64,000 nucleotides of DNA. Origin: Paragonimus skrjabini miyazakii. Lineage: Eukaryota; Platyhelminthes; Trematoda; Plagiorchiida; Troglotrematidae. A program made the translations under genes and the position numbers. The stretch covers positions 62,001-126,000 of the forward strand of contig JTDE01000313.1 of assembly GCA_014338405.1 (NCBI GenBank), given 5' to 3'. This document shows positions 32,101 through 44,768 of this stretch, piece by piece. A model generated the notes under the pieces. The model ran no database searches, had not been told where the DNA came from, and saw only the letters and a list, made by a program, of their open reading frames with translations. Each line of letters opens with the position of its first letter. Positions within the stretch are counted from its first letter, which is position 1.

Positions 32101-35100
32101 ATCAGTGGAAACTGTAGTTCGCTAAACGCGCTTTGAATAATCGTGTGAAATAGACTCTGTCGGATGTATGTTGCGTACACTAGAGCCCACAGAAATGAAC
32201 TGTCTGAGTGAGCTTTTGGATGTGCTTAGGTGACCAGGCCAAATGTTTCATTCGTTTACTGACTTTGACGGTTGCCATTTGTACATTATTTGTTTTAATA
32301 ATATCGCTCGCATCACATACCTTTGTGTCTGTGCCCCACTGGCATATGGTCCTTTAGGAGCAGTATATTTTCACAGACTATAAACAATTGAAACCCATCA
32401 TTATTCTCCTCGTTTGCCTGAAGCTTGAATCTTATGATAGTACATTAAAGAACCGGTGCAGAATGGGTGCTAAACTGACGTATAGTTCACTAGCATAATA
32501 GCATTGATATATTTCATCTTATAACAATCTGGCAAATCCACACATGTAACAGGGTTTACCTTGACCTGTGCGTAGGCTTGTGTGTAGATAGAGAAGAAGA
32601 AGGTTAGGTACAGCTCCCAGCACATTGCCTCACTTAAATGGGGCTGGTTGCGTCAGCCCAATCTACTATTTCTTCAAGCCCACAGTTACGACAAACAATC
32701 CTCACCAACACTAGGATTACCTGGATTGCGTTATTCGGATTGCCATATGGCTGAGTCAATCGCTGTATTCATGAATGAGTCAGCTTCCTTCTGGATACTT
32801 GTCAGGGCTGTAGATAGATTTCGATTTCTGCTTTTTTGTCTCTAATCCGTCGCTTATGTTTCACATCCTCATCGAGAACCTCCGGTTTGTCTAGCAGCGC
32901 TTCATGTTGCATTGAGTAAATTCGTCGGCTCACCTTGACAACTCGGTTCGGGACAGGTGATGAAGGACGCATAAAAGCTTTTCGTATTGAGTTCAAATAG
33001 CAACATAACACTGACTGTTTCTAATTACTAACGTTGCGTTAAATTTAGATGAAGTCAACATGGTGATTCCTAACAAATAATACTTTTATTGAATAATTGA
33101 TTCGGGGTTAGTTAAAATCTGCTAATGTTTGCATATCTACTTGATTGTTTAAACGATTTTTCGAAAGCTATTAAATTGAAACAGGTAACACACGCACTCT
33201 TAACGTTCCTGAAATTTGGGTCATGGGGATATTGATTTTAATCCACTCTACAAAACCAAACAAGTTTTTCTCATTCACTGTGAGTGTGGTTGTGTTTATT
33301 TGCTTCCACAGTGCGTTCTACTTTGGTTTTCGTCCCATTTCTAACTCGTAAAAATTTTTGGAAACCATCCGGTTTGCAGTTCGATAAGAATTAGTTGCCA
33401 AACCGTTTTATTTGCCCAGTGTAACGCACATCAAAATAGCATCTCTGGCACGCTGTTTACAATAGATTTCTCGTTTCGAAATGAATTGAATAGGTTCAAG
33501 TAGAATGTGAATTCATACGAGAGTTGTAACGTGAGTGAGTAAATCTGCCAAATATGGAAAGTCAAATAAATGTAGCAAAACTGTCCCGTGCTTAAAAGAA
33601 AGTACGTCTTAATAAAAATTAAACTTTACCTAATGCGGTTCAAGTCAGCTAAGTCCTCTATGTACTTTGAGAAGCGAATTTTCAACTTTTCTGTCTGTTC
33701 ATCCCTTCGACCAATGAAGGACAATCAACTCAAGGAGGTGCTCTAATCAGTGCAAAAATCAATCGTTGTGCTCTCTTTCGATAAAGGTTGGTTGAAACCC
33801 TTATGGGATTGAAAGATCTGCAATCCATTGTGAGTGATGTCCAATTCATGTGAATTCGATAAATTTACGTTAACTAGTAATAATGGTCATACTAAAACTA
33901 ATGAATGGTATAGTAAACGGCTACAATGAGAATAACCATTGATTCAATTTGGTAATTATTTGAGTCAGTGTAGAAGTCAACAGAGTTAAGGAATAATAGT
34001 AAAATTAGGTACAGATGCCGTCAAAACCTCACTTTGATCTAGATGAAAATGTAGAAATACACGTGAATCGGTCCAGAAAATTATGTTATGTGAACAGAAA
34101 TTTTGAACTTTAAGATTCTGCTCATTTTAGCGTGATTGTAGACAATAAATCCGATAAATTTTCGGAGAATATTTCAGTACACCGCAATGGATGCCATCAG
34201 AATCTAGAAGCATAAAATTCTTTAACAACAGAATTATAAAGAAACCGTAAGTGAACGATACACGCGATGTGAAACACGTAGGCACTGGTCGGTCGACTGA
34301 TCGAGTGATGTAGGATGAAAAGTGACTGCAAACGCCGGAGATCATTAAAAATGTATTTCTGACGTTTGTAGAAATACCATTAACACAAAGTGGTCTGGTC
34401 ATGATATCTTCCAAAGTGACCCATTAACACTTAACAAGGATAAGTCGAGACAAACGTTGGTTAAGTACTTGATTGGGTGGACAGTTACTAGACGACTCCA
34501 TATACTTATCGCCTCTCACAAGCGAAGGCAACATCTCGACGCACCTGGACGTGTTGCAAAACAGACTTCGAGATGGTGACCAGTTTGACACCTCGGACAA
34601 GCAGACAGAAATTTTTGTGTTATGAGGCAGTGAACTGTGTCCTTCTACAGTCATAGAAACCACCATCCGTTCATTGTAGTTGATCAGCCACCTACCTATT
34701 TTTAACAGCTTGTTACGAAACATAATACTATTTGTAACATTCTTAAGAAACGGCATCACTCAGCCCCTTATCCGACAAGAACTGAAGTGTTAGAGCCACC
34801 GTCTAGCTAATGTGAGGTACAAGTAGTGTATAATTCTTAATGTCACTGAAACAGTTACTAAGTTTGTTCTGCAGGAATGTTTCATTACTTACTTCATTCT
34901 AATTCAAAGACTGTACTGACCAATGTATAACGCCAAATCTTGCTCAAGTTTGCTGATGACTACTCTTCTTCGCTTATATCCTCCTCTGCAGTTCCGCAGA
35001 CAATTAGAACTATCACAGTTACACTTGACCGTATAAGTAAGCTACTCGTTGCATATGTATCATTCTCGTTCACTATACAGTTCTCTGTGCACTTTGTTTC

Positions 35101-36810
35101 GCCGAACAGTTTTAATCAGATCGACTACTAGTCATGTGATCTCGATTCCATGCCCAGGGTTACCTAGGTTGCTTATGGCCCCAATAAATTGTCAATACTC
35201 AACCCGTATACGATAAAATGTGCAGTCTGACACCTGAACTTACCTCACAATGTTTATACTGAGAAGTTGATTTGGTTTCGTTATTGTTATTATTCTGTTC
35301 ACTGAACTGTTGTTTCATTTTGAGGTTTTACAGTTGTGTGTAATAATATAATCTATAGATACGTGCCCTTTACTCATACAGCTGATTTTATTCAATATAT
35401 TATTGAAATTGTGCGTTTCAGGGGCACCGTTTCCACCGCTTTGTAAGCGGACTACTCTGAATGTTGTTTGAAACATCGCTTGTCCCACTGCCACCAAAAG
35501 TCGATTTGTGCAGCTAACCATTTTGTTATCGTTGTTGACAATATCAATATTACTATTTTGAGAAACAACATTTAGGCATCCGTTTCATTACACACAGCGT
35601 GTTCATTCTCCGAAACTGAAGATTTCTTAAAAAGAGAAGGATGTGGTGGATTGCAGCCAATCGTGTACGCCATATCTGCATTGGCCAATCAGGTTGTATG
35701 ACATTGACCTAAATATACAATGTTCATAACTGACTAGATGAGATTTTGTGTGTGGTGTAGTGAATACACATCTTGCTCTGAACTTGACTTATTCTACATT
35801 GATCGCGGGTTGAATATTGCCCACAGGTATCTATATACATGTACGCGTTTGGGTTGGCAGTTTTCATTGTTTGAACCAGATTTCAATTAACCATCTGGAA
35901 ACACAAAGCATCAGTCACCGCTTCAGTCATCTCTGCTATTTTTTATGCTGCTTCCTCGCTCTCTTTCTGTCTTGCTTTTTACTTTGATATGACACTCTCG
36001 AATGAACAGCGGTGTAAATTGACTCCCTGAGTAACTGTTTACTCACTGCAAACAAGGTAACCTCCCGCCCATATTTTACCCCCCCCCCTCTAAACTAATA
36101 CGGCTTCGGCACACCCGTTTATCTTAAAATTAAACTTGTTGACATTCACTTAGACTCATTCTTGATTGGTTACGTTTGAAGACGGATACAATTTCTCCAA
36201 CAAACTACGCAACAGCCGTTTAGAATGTTCTAGAGCTCATCATCACGAGACGTCACCTGGAAGTGTCAATCCACAGACCTGTGACGAATAATTTCGGTTT
36301 AAGATTCCATACGCAATCAATTACGAAAGCATCCTGAATAATTGTCACCCTCGAAGGCAGCACTGTGAATACCATTAGCGACTTCAAACAGTCAAGCAAG
36401 AAACGCTGCTTATGGCGATATAAAACTGGGAAACTTTTCATGCTTGCGAATCTGCGTGGTCTTTTTGCTTACTTTGGTACTCTTAATTCTGATGTACTTG
36501 CAATTGAAAGTTTGAATATTCGCCTTTTTAGGGTGACATTTTTATTGTTGGTTAGAAAGACTTGTCGAGAACGAAATGTTTATTTCATACCACACAAATT
36601 AACTAGGTTGATGTGATGACTAAAAACAGAAGTTTCCTGTTGCTTCGGACTGAATGCTGTCTCACAGTGTGTGCAGTCAATTCAAGTGTTAGCCGCCTGT
36701 TACGTATAGTAATGCATAAACAAATCGTTGGTTGGTTGGTTGGTTGGAAAGTTGTTGATCTTTTTCTTCATGATTGCCACACATTTTGTTTTCCATTCTT
36801 CTCGACCAAG
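29131..36810. other. long non-coding stretch upstream of FERM exon
   Basis: Intergenic or first-intron sequence. The missing first part of the FERM domain should be encoded upstream of 36811, but I could not find an exon for it. A TTGG tetranucleotide run at 36729-36748 is the only simple repeat of note. Open frames at 34127-34414 and 34424-34759 (minus) are uncharacterised. Confidence 0.45.
36729..36748. repeat. (TTGG)n microsatellite
   Basis: Five tandem TTGG units just upstream of the FERM exon acceptor. Confidence 0.85.
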
Positions 36811-36915
36811 TGCCGTGCTCTGGGACAAGAGTTGTACGATCTGGTGATTGAACATTTGCAGCTGGTGGAATACGACTATTTCGATCTGGAATATGAGAGC
36901 AAGGACGGACATACA
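36811..36915 (+). CDS. FERM-domain protein, exon a (F1 lobe)
   Basis: A 105-nt exon (35 codons, phase 0 at both ends). The acceptor is a pyrimidine-rich run ending CTCGACCAAG, and the donor is GTGAGT at 36916. It encodes GQELYDLVIEHLQLVEYDYF and then DLEYESKDGHT. This is the second half of the ubiquitin-like F1 lobe of FERM domains (pattern G--L-D-V--HL-L-E-DYFGL-Y-D). FERM proteins link membrane proteins or phosphoinositides to the actin cortex. FARP/FRMD-type proteins fit best from this and the next two exons, but band 4.1 or PTP-type FERM proteins are not excluded. The N-terminal residues of F1 must lie in an upstream exon not found here. Confidence 0.85.
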
Positions 36916-37350
36916 GTGAGTCAACATATGAGTCATTCTGTGCTGTCAGAACTGATTTCAAAAGAATTCTATGTTAAAATTGACAGGGTGTGGTTTTGCA
37001 CAGTTGAATGATTGGAATGTAATACAATATGTATACCTTTCTTTTGAGTTTTCCTATGACATTTTATAATGTTCTTGGTAAACATCTTCATGTTTCAGTG
37101 AAATATAACCTACAAATCCATTAGAGTTGTTCAATACACATTCCTCAGTTTGAGTCACTGACTGTCGTCCGCTTTACTTTATTCTCAAATAAAATTCAAA
37201 TCTCGAATGCATTTATTTGTCTGAACTGTTGCGATTGCATTTTAGGGCACGACTTATACACAGTTTGAAGAGCAATGTTTAGCTGTCACATATTCGTAAA
37301 TGATATTTCTCTCTCATACTTTGACCGTTTTCACTGTTTATTTTTTCTAG

Positions 37351-37472
37351 TTCTGGTTAGACCACTTAAAACCGGTTCAAAAGCAGCATACTACTCACAA
37401 GGACCATGTGTTCACTTTTGTTGTGAAATTTTACACACCTCACCCGAATTTGTTGGAGGACGAATTTACTCG
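37351..37472 (+). CDS. FERM-domain protein, exon b (F1-F2)
   Basis: 122 nt, entering in phase 0 and leaving with two bases (CG). The acceptor is TTTTTTCTAG, the donor GTAAGC. The translation begins FWLDHLKPVQKQ and continues TFVVKFYTPHPNLLEDEFT. These are the FERM blocks W-D--K-I-KQ and F-VKF-P-dp--L-EE-TR at the F1-F2 border. Joined to exon a it reads DGHT-FWLD without gap, as in other FERM proteins. The join with exon c forms an Arg codon. The intron between exons a and b is 435 bp. Confidence 0.9.
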
Positions 37473-39493
37473 GTAAGCGTGTCTTATTTACCTCCATTTT
37501 TGTAGGTTGTTGCATTTAGTTTGTCTTACCAATCTCCCATTTGGCTTCTATGAACACTTGTAAGCGAATGCATGTGTGTGCACGCATTTACACATAAGAG
37601 AATATCAATAGGCATAGTCACTTATCTTTAGACAGTCATGATTGAAACAACCGATTGCTGGTCTATGCGATCAATGTGAGGCGATGCCAATAGGATAACA
37701 AATTTGTCCAGAAGATTGGTTACTGACGTGTACAATGTATACCAAGCCCACACTTCCATTCGATCTAATTTTATGCTTATGGTTGTTGATATTCCCGAAA
37801 AGGATATACGCGTATGTGAGGCGAATATTATGGTTTGATTTGAGATCGACTAGGTGTGTTGGGAAAAGGATGAACCGGACTCGCTAGTCTGCAAAATAAT
37901 TGGGATCTTGGGCACTACAGAGCTCCGCAAAGATGGATGGGTTCGTTAATTTACTCAACTTCATATACTGGTCAATCAACCACTGCTATAAACACATCTG
38001 AGTACATGTTTGCATGATCAACTATTCTGGTAGTTTTTTGTAGTAAAAGAGGTCTGGATTTAACAAAGTAGTCACTTCAATGTCATAACAAATAACCGTT
38101 AACCTACTTAGTATTGCAGTAGTCGGAAGAGCGCTACTCATTTTTAGAGGATAACACATACGCGATCTTTTCAACGCTACCTTGCATTTTCTCCACTATC
38201 CCTTCGAACTAGTTTGTCTTGGTTCGATGAAGTGGCAAGGGGTGTTACTGGCAGGACAAGATGTGTTCGTTATTGATATTCAACAATTCATCCAGGAAAA
38301 CAGAACGTTTCGCTTCAAACTCTCAAGCTTTGTGTATGAGAAATACGTTCGAGAAATTAAAAACCTAGAAATGCGGACGACCACATATCCAGCAACACTG
38401 TTTTCTAGCAGGCATTTCTGACGCGGAAGAAAAGTTACACCTGAAACTGGTAGAAACCCGGAGTTAAACTTCTAAAGTTATCCAGTTTCATAACTCAATT
38501 TCAGCCCTTTCGACCAACCTGATATCACACCTATAGCAATAAACCACACCAGCGACGCCAAGAGAAAGATTTTTCGAACTGAACAACTCGGATTATACAT
38601 ACTGTGCCGAGACTTCTGCTATGGAAACACAAAGTTTAGTAGCCCACTACCACTCAGTATAGAGAAGGTCTATCATTTTCACTCTTACCACTGTCATGGC
38701 TTTCTGACAGAAAGAATGCCGAGGAACACTGTGTTTCCGTGCCACCAATCGAAGTCTGGAACTAAATCGAAAGAGCTTCAGAAAATATACTCATGCACAC
38801 TATCTAACAAATATGTATCTATCTATATATCTAACAAATCTTATTCGCCTATTGAATCTCTAGATAATTTCAACGGATAGTTGTGTATCCGATTTATTTA
38901 CCGGAGTATCATTGAAGTATCAATAAGTATGAGTCCTGTCATTCGACGGTTGGGCGAATAACACACACGTTAGATATTAAACAACTTCATCTCGGTTGTC
39001 GTGGTGCCAGGTCTGTCCAGTCAAACGCTAGAACCGTCGACTTTGTATCGTCAGACTAGTAGTGCAACACTCGGAACATTTTATGCCTTTGTTGATGGTG
39101 TATTCTCCGAATCTGCCAGTTTGTTTTCGTCCGACGTTCGCAATAGTCAAGATGCAGCTTGCTGAAGCTGTAAAGGGACAATGAGTGACCCACGGAATGT
39201 CCAGTCGATTGTCATTTGTATCCGCAATCTACAAGATGGTCTGGCCAAATTCATATTCTATCTTTTATCTAACAAAATCGTGTATGTTGCTGTTTGATAA
39301 CTTACCGACCAGAACAATCCATATAACTTGTTTAAACTCTAGTTATCAGCGCAAGTACTTGTCAGTACGCTTTTCCTTTTAAGCCAGATTAGGGTTTTTA
39401 AAAATACCTCCAAAATGGATTTTCAAAGGCCTCAAGCGATTCCGGTAGCTTCCTGTGTTAATCGAATGAGTCGAACGCTAACCTCCTATCTGC
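37473..39493. other. FERM intron 2, left part
   Basis: No recognised repeat. The 79-codon frame at 38182-38421 (+) has no motif I can name. The intron runs from 37473 to 47083 (9,611 bp) and holds the transposon structures listed below. Confidence 0.5.
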
Positions 39494-39838
39494 AGTTTGC
39501 TTCACGTTTATCACAGAAAATTTCACTAACCATATACAAGGCTAGTATCCATTTAACAAAAACTCACTTAATGACCAAACATCTAGCGCAATGGACTACT
39601 GACAACCTACATAAGTAGCGAGTTAATAACAAGTGGTAGGGGATTCTGACTGATTTCAGCTTTTCGCATTCGTCTAGACTTTTGACGGATCAGTTTTGTA
39701 AACAGGCATTTGACTCAAGTTCCGTTTTTGTTAAAGCCCATCAGTAATGAATATTCTCACCACAGCTGGGATTTGGGCCCTGACCACATTTGGCGGGGTG
39801 CCACTGATCTCGCAGTAACCAAGGTGGGATTATCATAT
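39494..39838 (-). repeat. 345-bp inverted repeat, left arm, with SINE-like core
   Basis: Reverse complement of 44433-44768 at over 90 percent identity by eye. The left arm lacks a 19-bp piece (with CCTCATGAAAGCG), and the right arm lacks about 41 bp near its outer end. The inner 200 bp (39640-39838) is a minus-strand copy of the SINE-like family: B-box-like GGGCCCAAATCCC and the body with CTTGAGTCAAATGCCTG. The outer part is shared flanking DNA, so this is a duplicated segment, not only two SINE insertions. Confidence 0.8.
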
Positions 39839-39903
39839 ACAAGGTGGTTAGCTTGTAAATAATGCTTGGATTGTTCGCTCGCCTCAAGCGGTGACACAGC
39901 GAC
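39839..39903 (-). repeat. LTR start of gypsy family 2, minus orientation
   Basis: Read on the minus strand, CAGGGGAC is followed by GTCGCTGTGTC and then GCGAGCGAACAATCC and TTATTTACAA. This aligns with AGAGGGGAC-TGTTACTGTG and GCAAGCGAACAACCC, TTATTTACAA at 42574-42640 (+). It is cut after about 65 bp by the inverted-repeat arm. Confidence 0.6.
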
Positions 39904-40199
39904 TGTCCCCTGAATTACAGTCTATGGCTCCACAATTAGGACATCTCATCACGTAGAGGTCATTAAGCTAACTGAGCATTTTAATTTTTGAAGATAGCTT
40001 CCTTGATTCATACGAAATGGGTGCAAAATCGCCGTTCATAGTTTTCAGGAATTACGATAGACAGGAATAAACGGCTAATCGTCTGCTACTCTTATGAATG
40101 AAATTTAAGACAGCCAATGTTTCCGGATGAATGTTTTGCATGTGACGGTGCACTATTTGTAATGGTAAATTTTTTACGTCAACAGTTGGTCACAAACAT

Positions 40200-42582
40200 T
40201 GTAGGTTGATGACCATCTCGAAAGATCACGGGAATGTCTGTGCAGTGGTCAGTACTAAAAACGAGCTTGAGAAGTTGACCGCTCTGAAGACACTTCTGAT
40301 GTCAGGTTGAAGGCAGCACTGGGTGCGATATAAGAAGGTTCACCCTAAAGAGATCCTGGTGGCCGATATTCACAGGTAGGTCGACTACCAGGCACATATG
40401 TGGCGGTTCTGAGAGATTTGACATGGCACAGGAGAGGATCTTTAAAAGTTTGCCACTACCCTACGCAGTTTTCTGGATATCGTCCCTCTCCAACTTGACT
40501 GTGGTTTTAAGACCCAGCTGCTGATGAGTTGGGTAATGGATCGTCTACTTCTGCTGATAGGAGACCAAGTTCATCCGGCACTTATGACTAATCCCGTGTA
40601 TATTGGTGCACTGGAAATGACACTAGTAACGGTGTTTAAGGACAATTATGAAGTACCGGCCAAATGACATGCATCTGAAAGAGCTTTGGTACACGACAGA
40701 ACATTTGACGGTTGATGTTTGAGAATCGAAATAAACTGAGCACAGTTGGTGTAAATCCAGAACTTGTTTCAACTGTGATAGAAGTGGGCATTCGAAGCAC
40801 GATTGCCATCTCTAACGCAATGCATCTGTGAATTACCGATTTCGTGTTTGTTCTTTGATTTTAACGAGACCAGTGGTAATCGAACTGTATGGTCTTGGGC
40901 ACAACAGAACGATGTGCGATAGAAGTGCTTCAGTGATACGGATACAGGTGTTTCTCCTGTCAGACAAGGAAAAGACAAAACGATTTGATTATAAACGATG
41001 ACAGTCAGAAGGCACAGAAGCTACAGTGTATAAATCGAGAGCTCTATCAAATACGTCGTGGATATTGGAAAATACTTCATATTGCACAAACTTGTACTAA
41101 CCGGCTGGATCACTATGAAAGTTACGGTTACAGGGGACTTGTAACAACGGTATATGGGCACTGAATACGAACCGCTCTACCTGGCCAATTACGGAAGTGC
41201 TCATCCAAATGTGGCACAAGTTTTTTGTACACCGCAATGTGAATATTCCCTGGTGCAATCACTGATCCGTAAATTCACGGAGCCGATTGCAGAAATTGAT
41301 TATACTCACGGATTTTATAACCGGCTCCAACAGGAAATCACGACAGAGAACTCTGAGTCGCAGTTCGATGATGCGAGAAAAGATTTACACTTCATGCGTG
41401 ACTAAAGGACCGAATGGTCTGTATAATTTGCAAATGATAAGTTGTGGTCCTATGGAGTTTTACGTAGCTCTACGGTAATTAGCCAAAACAGGCTGTAATC
41501 GGATACGCAAGCAAAATCTTTACTCCAGCCTAACAAAACTGTGAGACAACTGAGAAGCAGTGTTTAGAGATAGTTTGGATTTTGGATAAATCAAGCCCAT
41601 ATTTGTTAGATCTACCTCACCGGATATAAACTGACCACAAATCGCTGGAGTGAACTGTGACTAAAAAGGATACGAGGGGAAACTAACAGGTTGGATACTT
41701 CACTTACGATAATTCGATTTAGCACTCAGAAGTGAGCAAGGATGAAAAAATTGGTTAGAAAATTGATTATATTGAACCTTTCGAGTGGTTATACTTTACA
41801 GACCCATTCCTGGACTAAACAGTTTGATTGTGAAGCCAGGTCTGGAAACATCGGTGAAGTCATACTGTTAAGATCAGCGCATCTGACGTATATCATATTA
41901 CTTATCGGAGGGACAACCAATCAAACTAATTGACTCGACAGCGAGTTCGAAATATACCTTTTTTTGGTGGAAGAGGCTTCAGATAAAGTATGTTGGGACC
42001 ACATGAGCTGGTTATTTTTGAATAATAACTTAAAAACTGTGAGGTAACACAAAACATGAGATCTTTTGGAGCAAAATTGAAGCTAATTCTAGTACCACAG
42101 ACCTGTGATTTTTGGATAGTTGATATCAAAGGACTTTATCTGATCACAGACTGAAGTAACCATTGTATAGCCATTATGACGGGATACTGCTGCCGTTGGG
42201 CCAAAACCACGAATGTTTCAGGTCGTGAGGTCACTACAATGAGTGAAGCAATTACGTGACGTTATATAGTAAATCACAGTATGTTACATGGCATTTTTTA
42301 TGCTTAAGACTTATTCTTCGAGAGTGGGGAGGTTCGAACATACTTCAAGAAAATGATATCACACCACGCTGAACGCTGCTTCATCACCCACATAGAAAAA
42401 GATTAGCCGGACAGCACAACTCTGATAACGGTGTTCCGAACTACCTCTACCTCATGAGTCTAAAAAAAGGAACCGGTCATAGAAAGTGAGTTGAAAGAAG
42501 TGAAGTGAAAGGAAAGCGCATTTCGAGTTCAATTTGACTAGTTATCCTCATTTGTAAAGTCATGGATTTCATTAGAGGGGAC
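40200..42582 (+). pseudogene. second Ty3/gypsy element, gag-pol remnant
   Basis: Gag is recognised by QLLMSWVMDRLLLLIGDQVH at about 40500-40560, similar in pattern to the Gag at 7504-8121. A complete CCHC zinc knuckle (C-x2-C-x4-H-x4-C, reading CFNCDRSGHSKHDC) lies at 40765-40806. RNase H follows at about 41490-41640: VIGYASKIFTPA, EKQCLEIVWILDKSSPYLL and TDHKSLE. An integrase scrap, YCCRWAKTTNV with VTTMSEAIT, lies at about 42185-42255. RT with its YxDD box is not visible and seems deleted between 40810 and 41450. Stops and frameshifts are frequent. A polypurine run AGAGGGGAC at 42574-42582 closes the element. Confidence 0.72.
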
Positions 42583-42650
42583 TGTTACTGTGTCGCTGCA
42601 TGGGGCAAGCGAACAACCCCAGCGTTATTTACAATCGAATGACCTTGCAC
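42583..42650 (+). repeat. LTR start of gypsy family 2, plus orientation
   Basis: TGTTACTGTGTCGCTGC follows the purine run AGAGGGGAC. It aligns with the minus strand of 39839-39903. The LTR 3' end is not defined. Confidence 0.6.
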
Positions 42651-42699
42651 TTTGTGATGGAAGACGCGATTATTCCAACAGCCAGTAGAATGCCTCAGC

Positions 42700-42960
42700 A
42701 CGACGGTAAAGTATGTGTACAAAAGCTCATAACGAGTGGACTGCAGACAACACGGGCGATCGGGCTAACCATCGCGCAACGAGACCGGACCAACGAACGA
42801 GGCATGACAGGCAGGAAAACCTACGACAGAAGACATCAGCCACACATGGTTGGTTGTCGGCATCCGGTTCGGAGTAGTTTGTTACAGTGACGTCTGCGTT
42901 AATCATCACCACAAGTGGCTTGTGCTGCATCACTTGTGGTTCCACTCACCTATCGCGTAT
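42700..42960 (+). repeat. dispersed repeat family R3, copy 1
   Basis: ACGAACGAGG, TGACAGGCAGGAAAACCTACG and ACATCAGCCACACA also occur at 48140-48240 in the same order. Likely part of an LTR or of a non-autonomous repeat; class unknown. The match fades after about 42860. Confidence 0.55.
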
Positions 42961-43208
42961 CTAGTGTAAACCAGAAGGAATAAGACCAGGAGACGTGTCA
43001 GTGAGGTCTTTGTGTCCAACCGGTCAAAATCCGTTAGCCAGTTGATTTGGTAGCATGAAAGTAAAACTCCCATCTTCAGTTTGCTCGCTTGACGACCATG
43101 ATAGTGTAAAATGTCATGTAACTGACCCACTAATGAACAACCTGCTCATAGAACTGGTCCTTTGTAGCATCGGTGTGACACATAGTTGGACCATAACCAC
43201 CAACAAAT

Positions 43209-44159
43209 GTGCCACACTTACCTCAACCCAGTCGCGGACACAGAGAGCATTTGAGGGCTGATGCCGTGCGATTCGTCTGTCACCAAAGCATTGATACGGT
43301 CGGTCACTACGACACAGACACCATGCTGCTGCGTATCGTCCGCTGGGTAACCTGTCCAGTAAAAGGGGTACTCAGCACCTGCCTCCCGGGGCTTACCTTC
43401 GTCTGCAAGCCCTTTCTCACTCAAGGCTGTTACGTCGGTTCCATACCGGCTCAGTTCCACAGGGATCAGTACGGTTCGGCGTTTCAGTCATCTCGTGGTG
43501 CCACATCGATCCAGCAGCGGGCACACATTCCATTTCTCAAGGGAAAGCGTCTTGCATCTCAGGGTGTGTCTCAAGTTGCTCTTCGTGTTACTGAGACTCA
43601 AGTGAGCATTGTCTGCTCTGAGGTTCCTGCTGAAGGGATCATTGTGATAGAAGAAAGGGAAGGGTTTTGCAGTAGCATATTTTCGCCTGTCCTCTCTGCC
43701 AGAAACATCAGACAGGGCGATCCGGTTTATCCTGTGCGATGGCAGATGCAGTGTTTTATTTGGTTTGTGTTATACTTGCATAAATTATGTGAGCTTTGGA
43801 TACTGCCAGGAAACACAGACCTAGACAGAAGAATGATTATAGCCCTCACTCAAAGCCTTTGGGTCAAAAGCCTCCACCGCAAGGCAGCGGATGATACACA
43901 AAAACACACACTCACGAATGCAGTAACATTGATCACCAGCAAACAGCAAATCGCAGTAGCTACACACAGGCTCGAGAGCCGCACACCTATAAAGTCAGCA
44001 CACATAAGACCAATACTACTGCAGAGAAAAACAAGTTACAAACACAAGACAAGACCAGGCAAGAACAAGCATCAAGACAAGACAAAACAGACCACACCGG
44101 CATCGTCCACAACGAGCTCAAGTATGTTTTCTCTGACTGCTCTCCTTTGGCCAATCTGA
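43209..44159 (+). CDS. 316-codon open frame of unknown nature
   Basis: The longest open frame of the window (apart from interrupted transposon genes) and GC-richer than its surroundings. I recognise no domain: no RT, integrase, protease or zinc finger motif. The C-terminal 60 residues are rich in Lys, Thr and Ser (TRPGKNKHQDKTKQTTPASS). It lies between two copies of repeat R3 and inside the extra 1.78 kb that splits the right inverted-repeat arm from its LTR start. It may therefore belong to the inserted mobile element (for example a gag-like ORF or LTR spacer). A chance open frame in GC-rich repeat DNA is equally possible. Confidence 0.3.
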   Translation: MPHLPQPSRGHREHLRADAVRFVCHQSIDTVGHYDTDTMLLRIVRWVTCPVKGVLSTCLPGLTFVCKPFLTQGCYVGSIPAQFHRDQYGSAFQSSRGATSIQQRAHIPFLKGKRLASQGVSQVALRVTETQVSIVCSEVPAEGIIVIEEREGFCSSIFSPVLSARNIRQGDPVYPVRWQMQCFIWFVLYLHKLCELWILPGNTDLDRRMIIALTQSLWVKSLHRKAADDTQKHTLTNAVTLITSKQQIAVATHRLESRTPIKSAHIRPILLQRKTSYKHKTRPGKNKHQDKTKQTTPASSTTSSSMFSLTALLWPI

Positions 44160-44269
44160 CATGCGGGAACCTGCGAGGACCAGTGTCCCAGTCAGCATAA
44201 CCCGCCGGATCAAAACAGCACACAAGCCTGATCACCACGCCTAGGTAACAAAAAAGTTTGGGGGTCATC

Positions 44270-44430
44270 CACAATTAAACAAACTAGGCAGAAATACACA
44301 CGATGTGTGAGTGGAAACCACCACTGTGTTGTGGACTGGAATTCTAGTTCATAAACGCAAGAGCACACGTCGCGTGGAAACATGCGAGTTGGACAGTAAA
44401 TATTGTACTTTATTGAGCGACCTTTTTCCA
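44270..44430 (+). repeat. dispersed repeat family R3, copy 2
   Basis: ACACGATGTGTGAGTGGAAACC, TGTGTTGTGGAC, GTTCATAAACGC and ACGTCGCGTGGA (shown in pieces) align with 48255-48350. It ends just before the right inverted arm. Confidence 0.65.
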
Positions 44431-44432
44431 TG

Positions 44433-44768
44433 ATATGATAATCCCACCTTGGTTATTGCGAGATCAGTGGCACCCCGCCAAATGTGATTGCCTCATGAAA
44501 GCGTGGTCAGGGCCCAAATCCCGGCTGTAGTGAGAATATTCATTATTGATGGGCTTTAACAAAAACGGAACTTGAGTCAAATGCCTGTTTTCAAAACTGA
44601 TCCGTCAAAAGTCTATTCGAATGCGAAAAGCTGAAATCAATAGTAAGTATACCAACCAGAATCCCCTACCACTTGTTATTAACTCGCTACTTATGTGGGT
44701 TGTCAATAGCCCATTGCGCTAGATGTTTGGTCATTAAGTGAGTTTTTGTTAAATGTGAAGCAAAGTGA
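44433..44768 (+). repeat. 345-bp inverted repeat, right arm, with SINE-like core
   Basis: Partner of 39494-39838. It contains the more complete tRNA-like head: ATCAGTGGC (A-box-like), TGATTGCCTCATGAAAGCGTG, then GGGCCCAAATCCC (B-box-like). The SINE body with ACGGAACTTGAGTCAAATGC follows. Confidence 0.8.

Noticed and set aside
36061..36110. Poly-C run near 36081-36090 as a possible telomeric or structural tract
   Set aside because: A short homopolymer only; no repeated unit.
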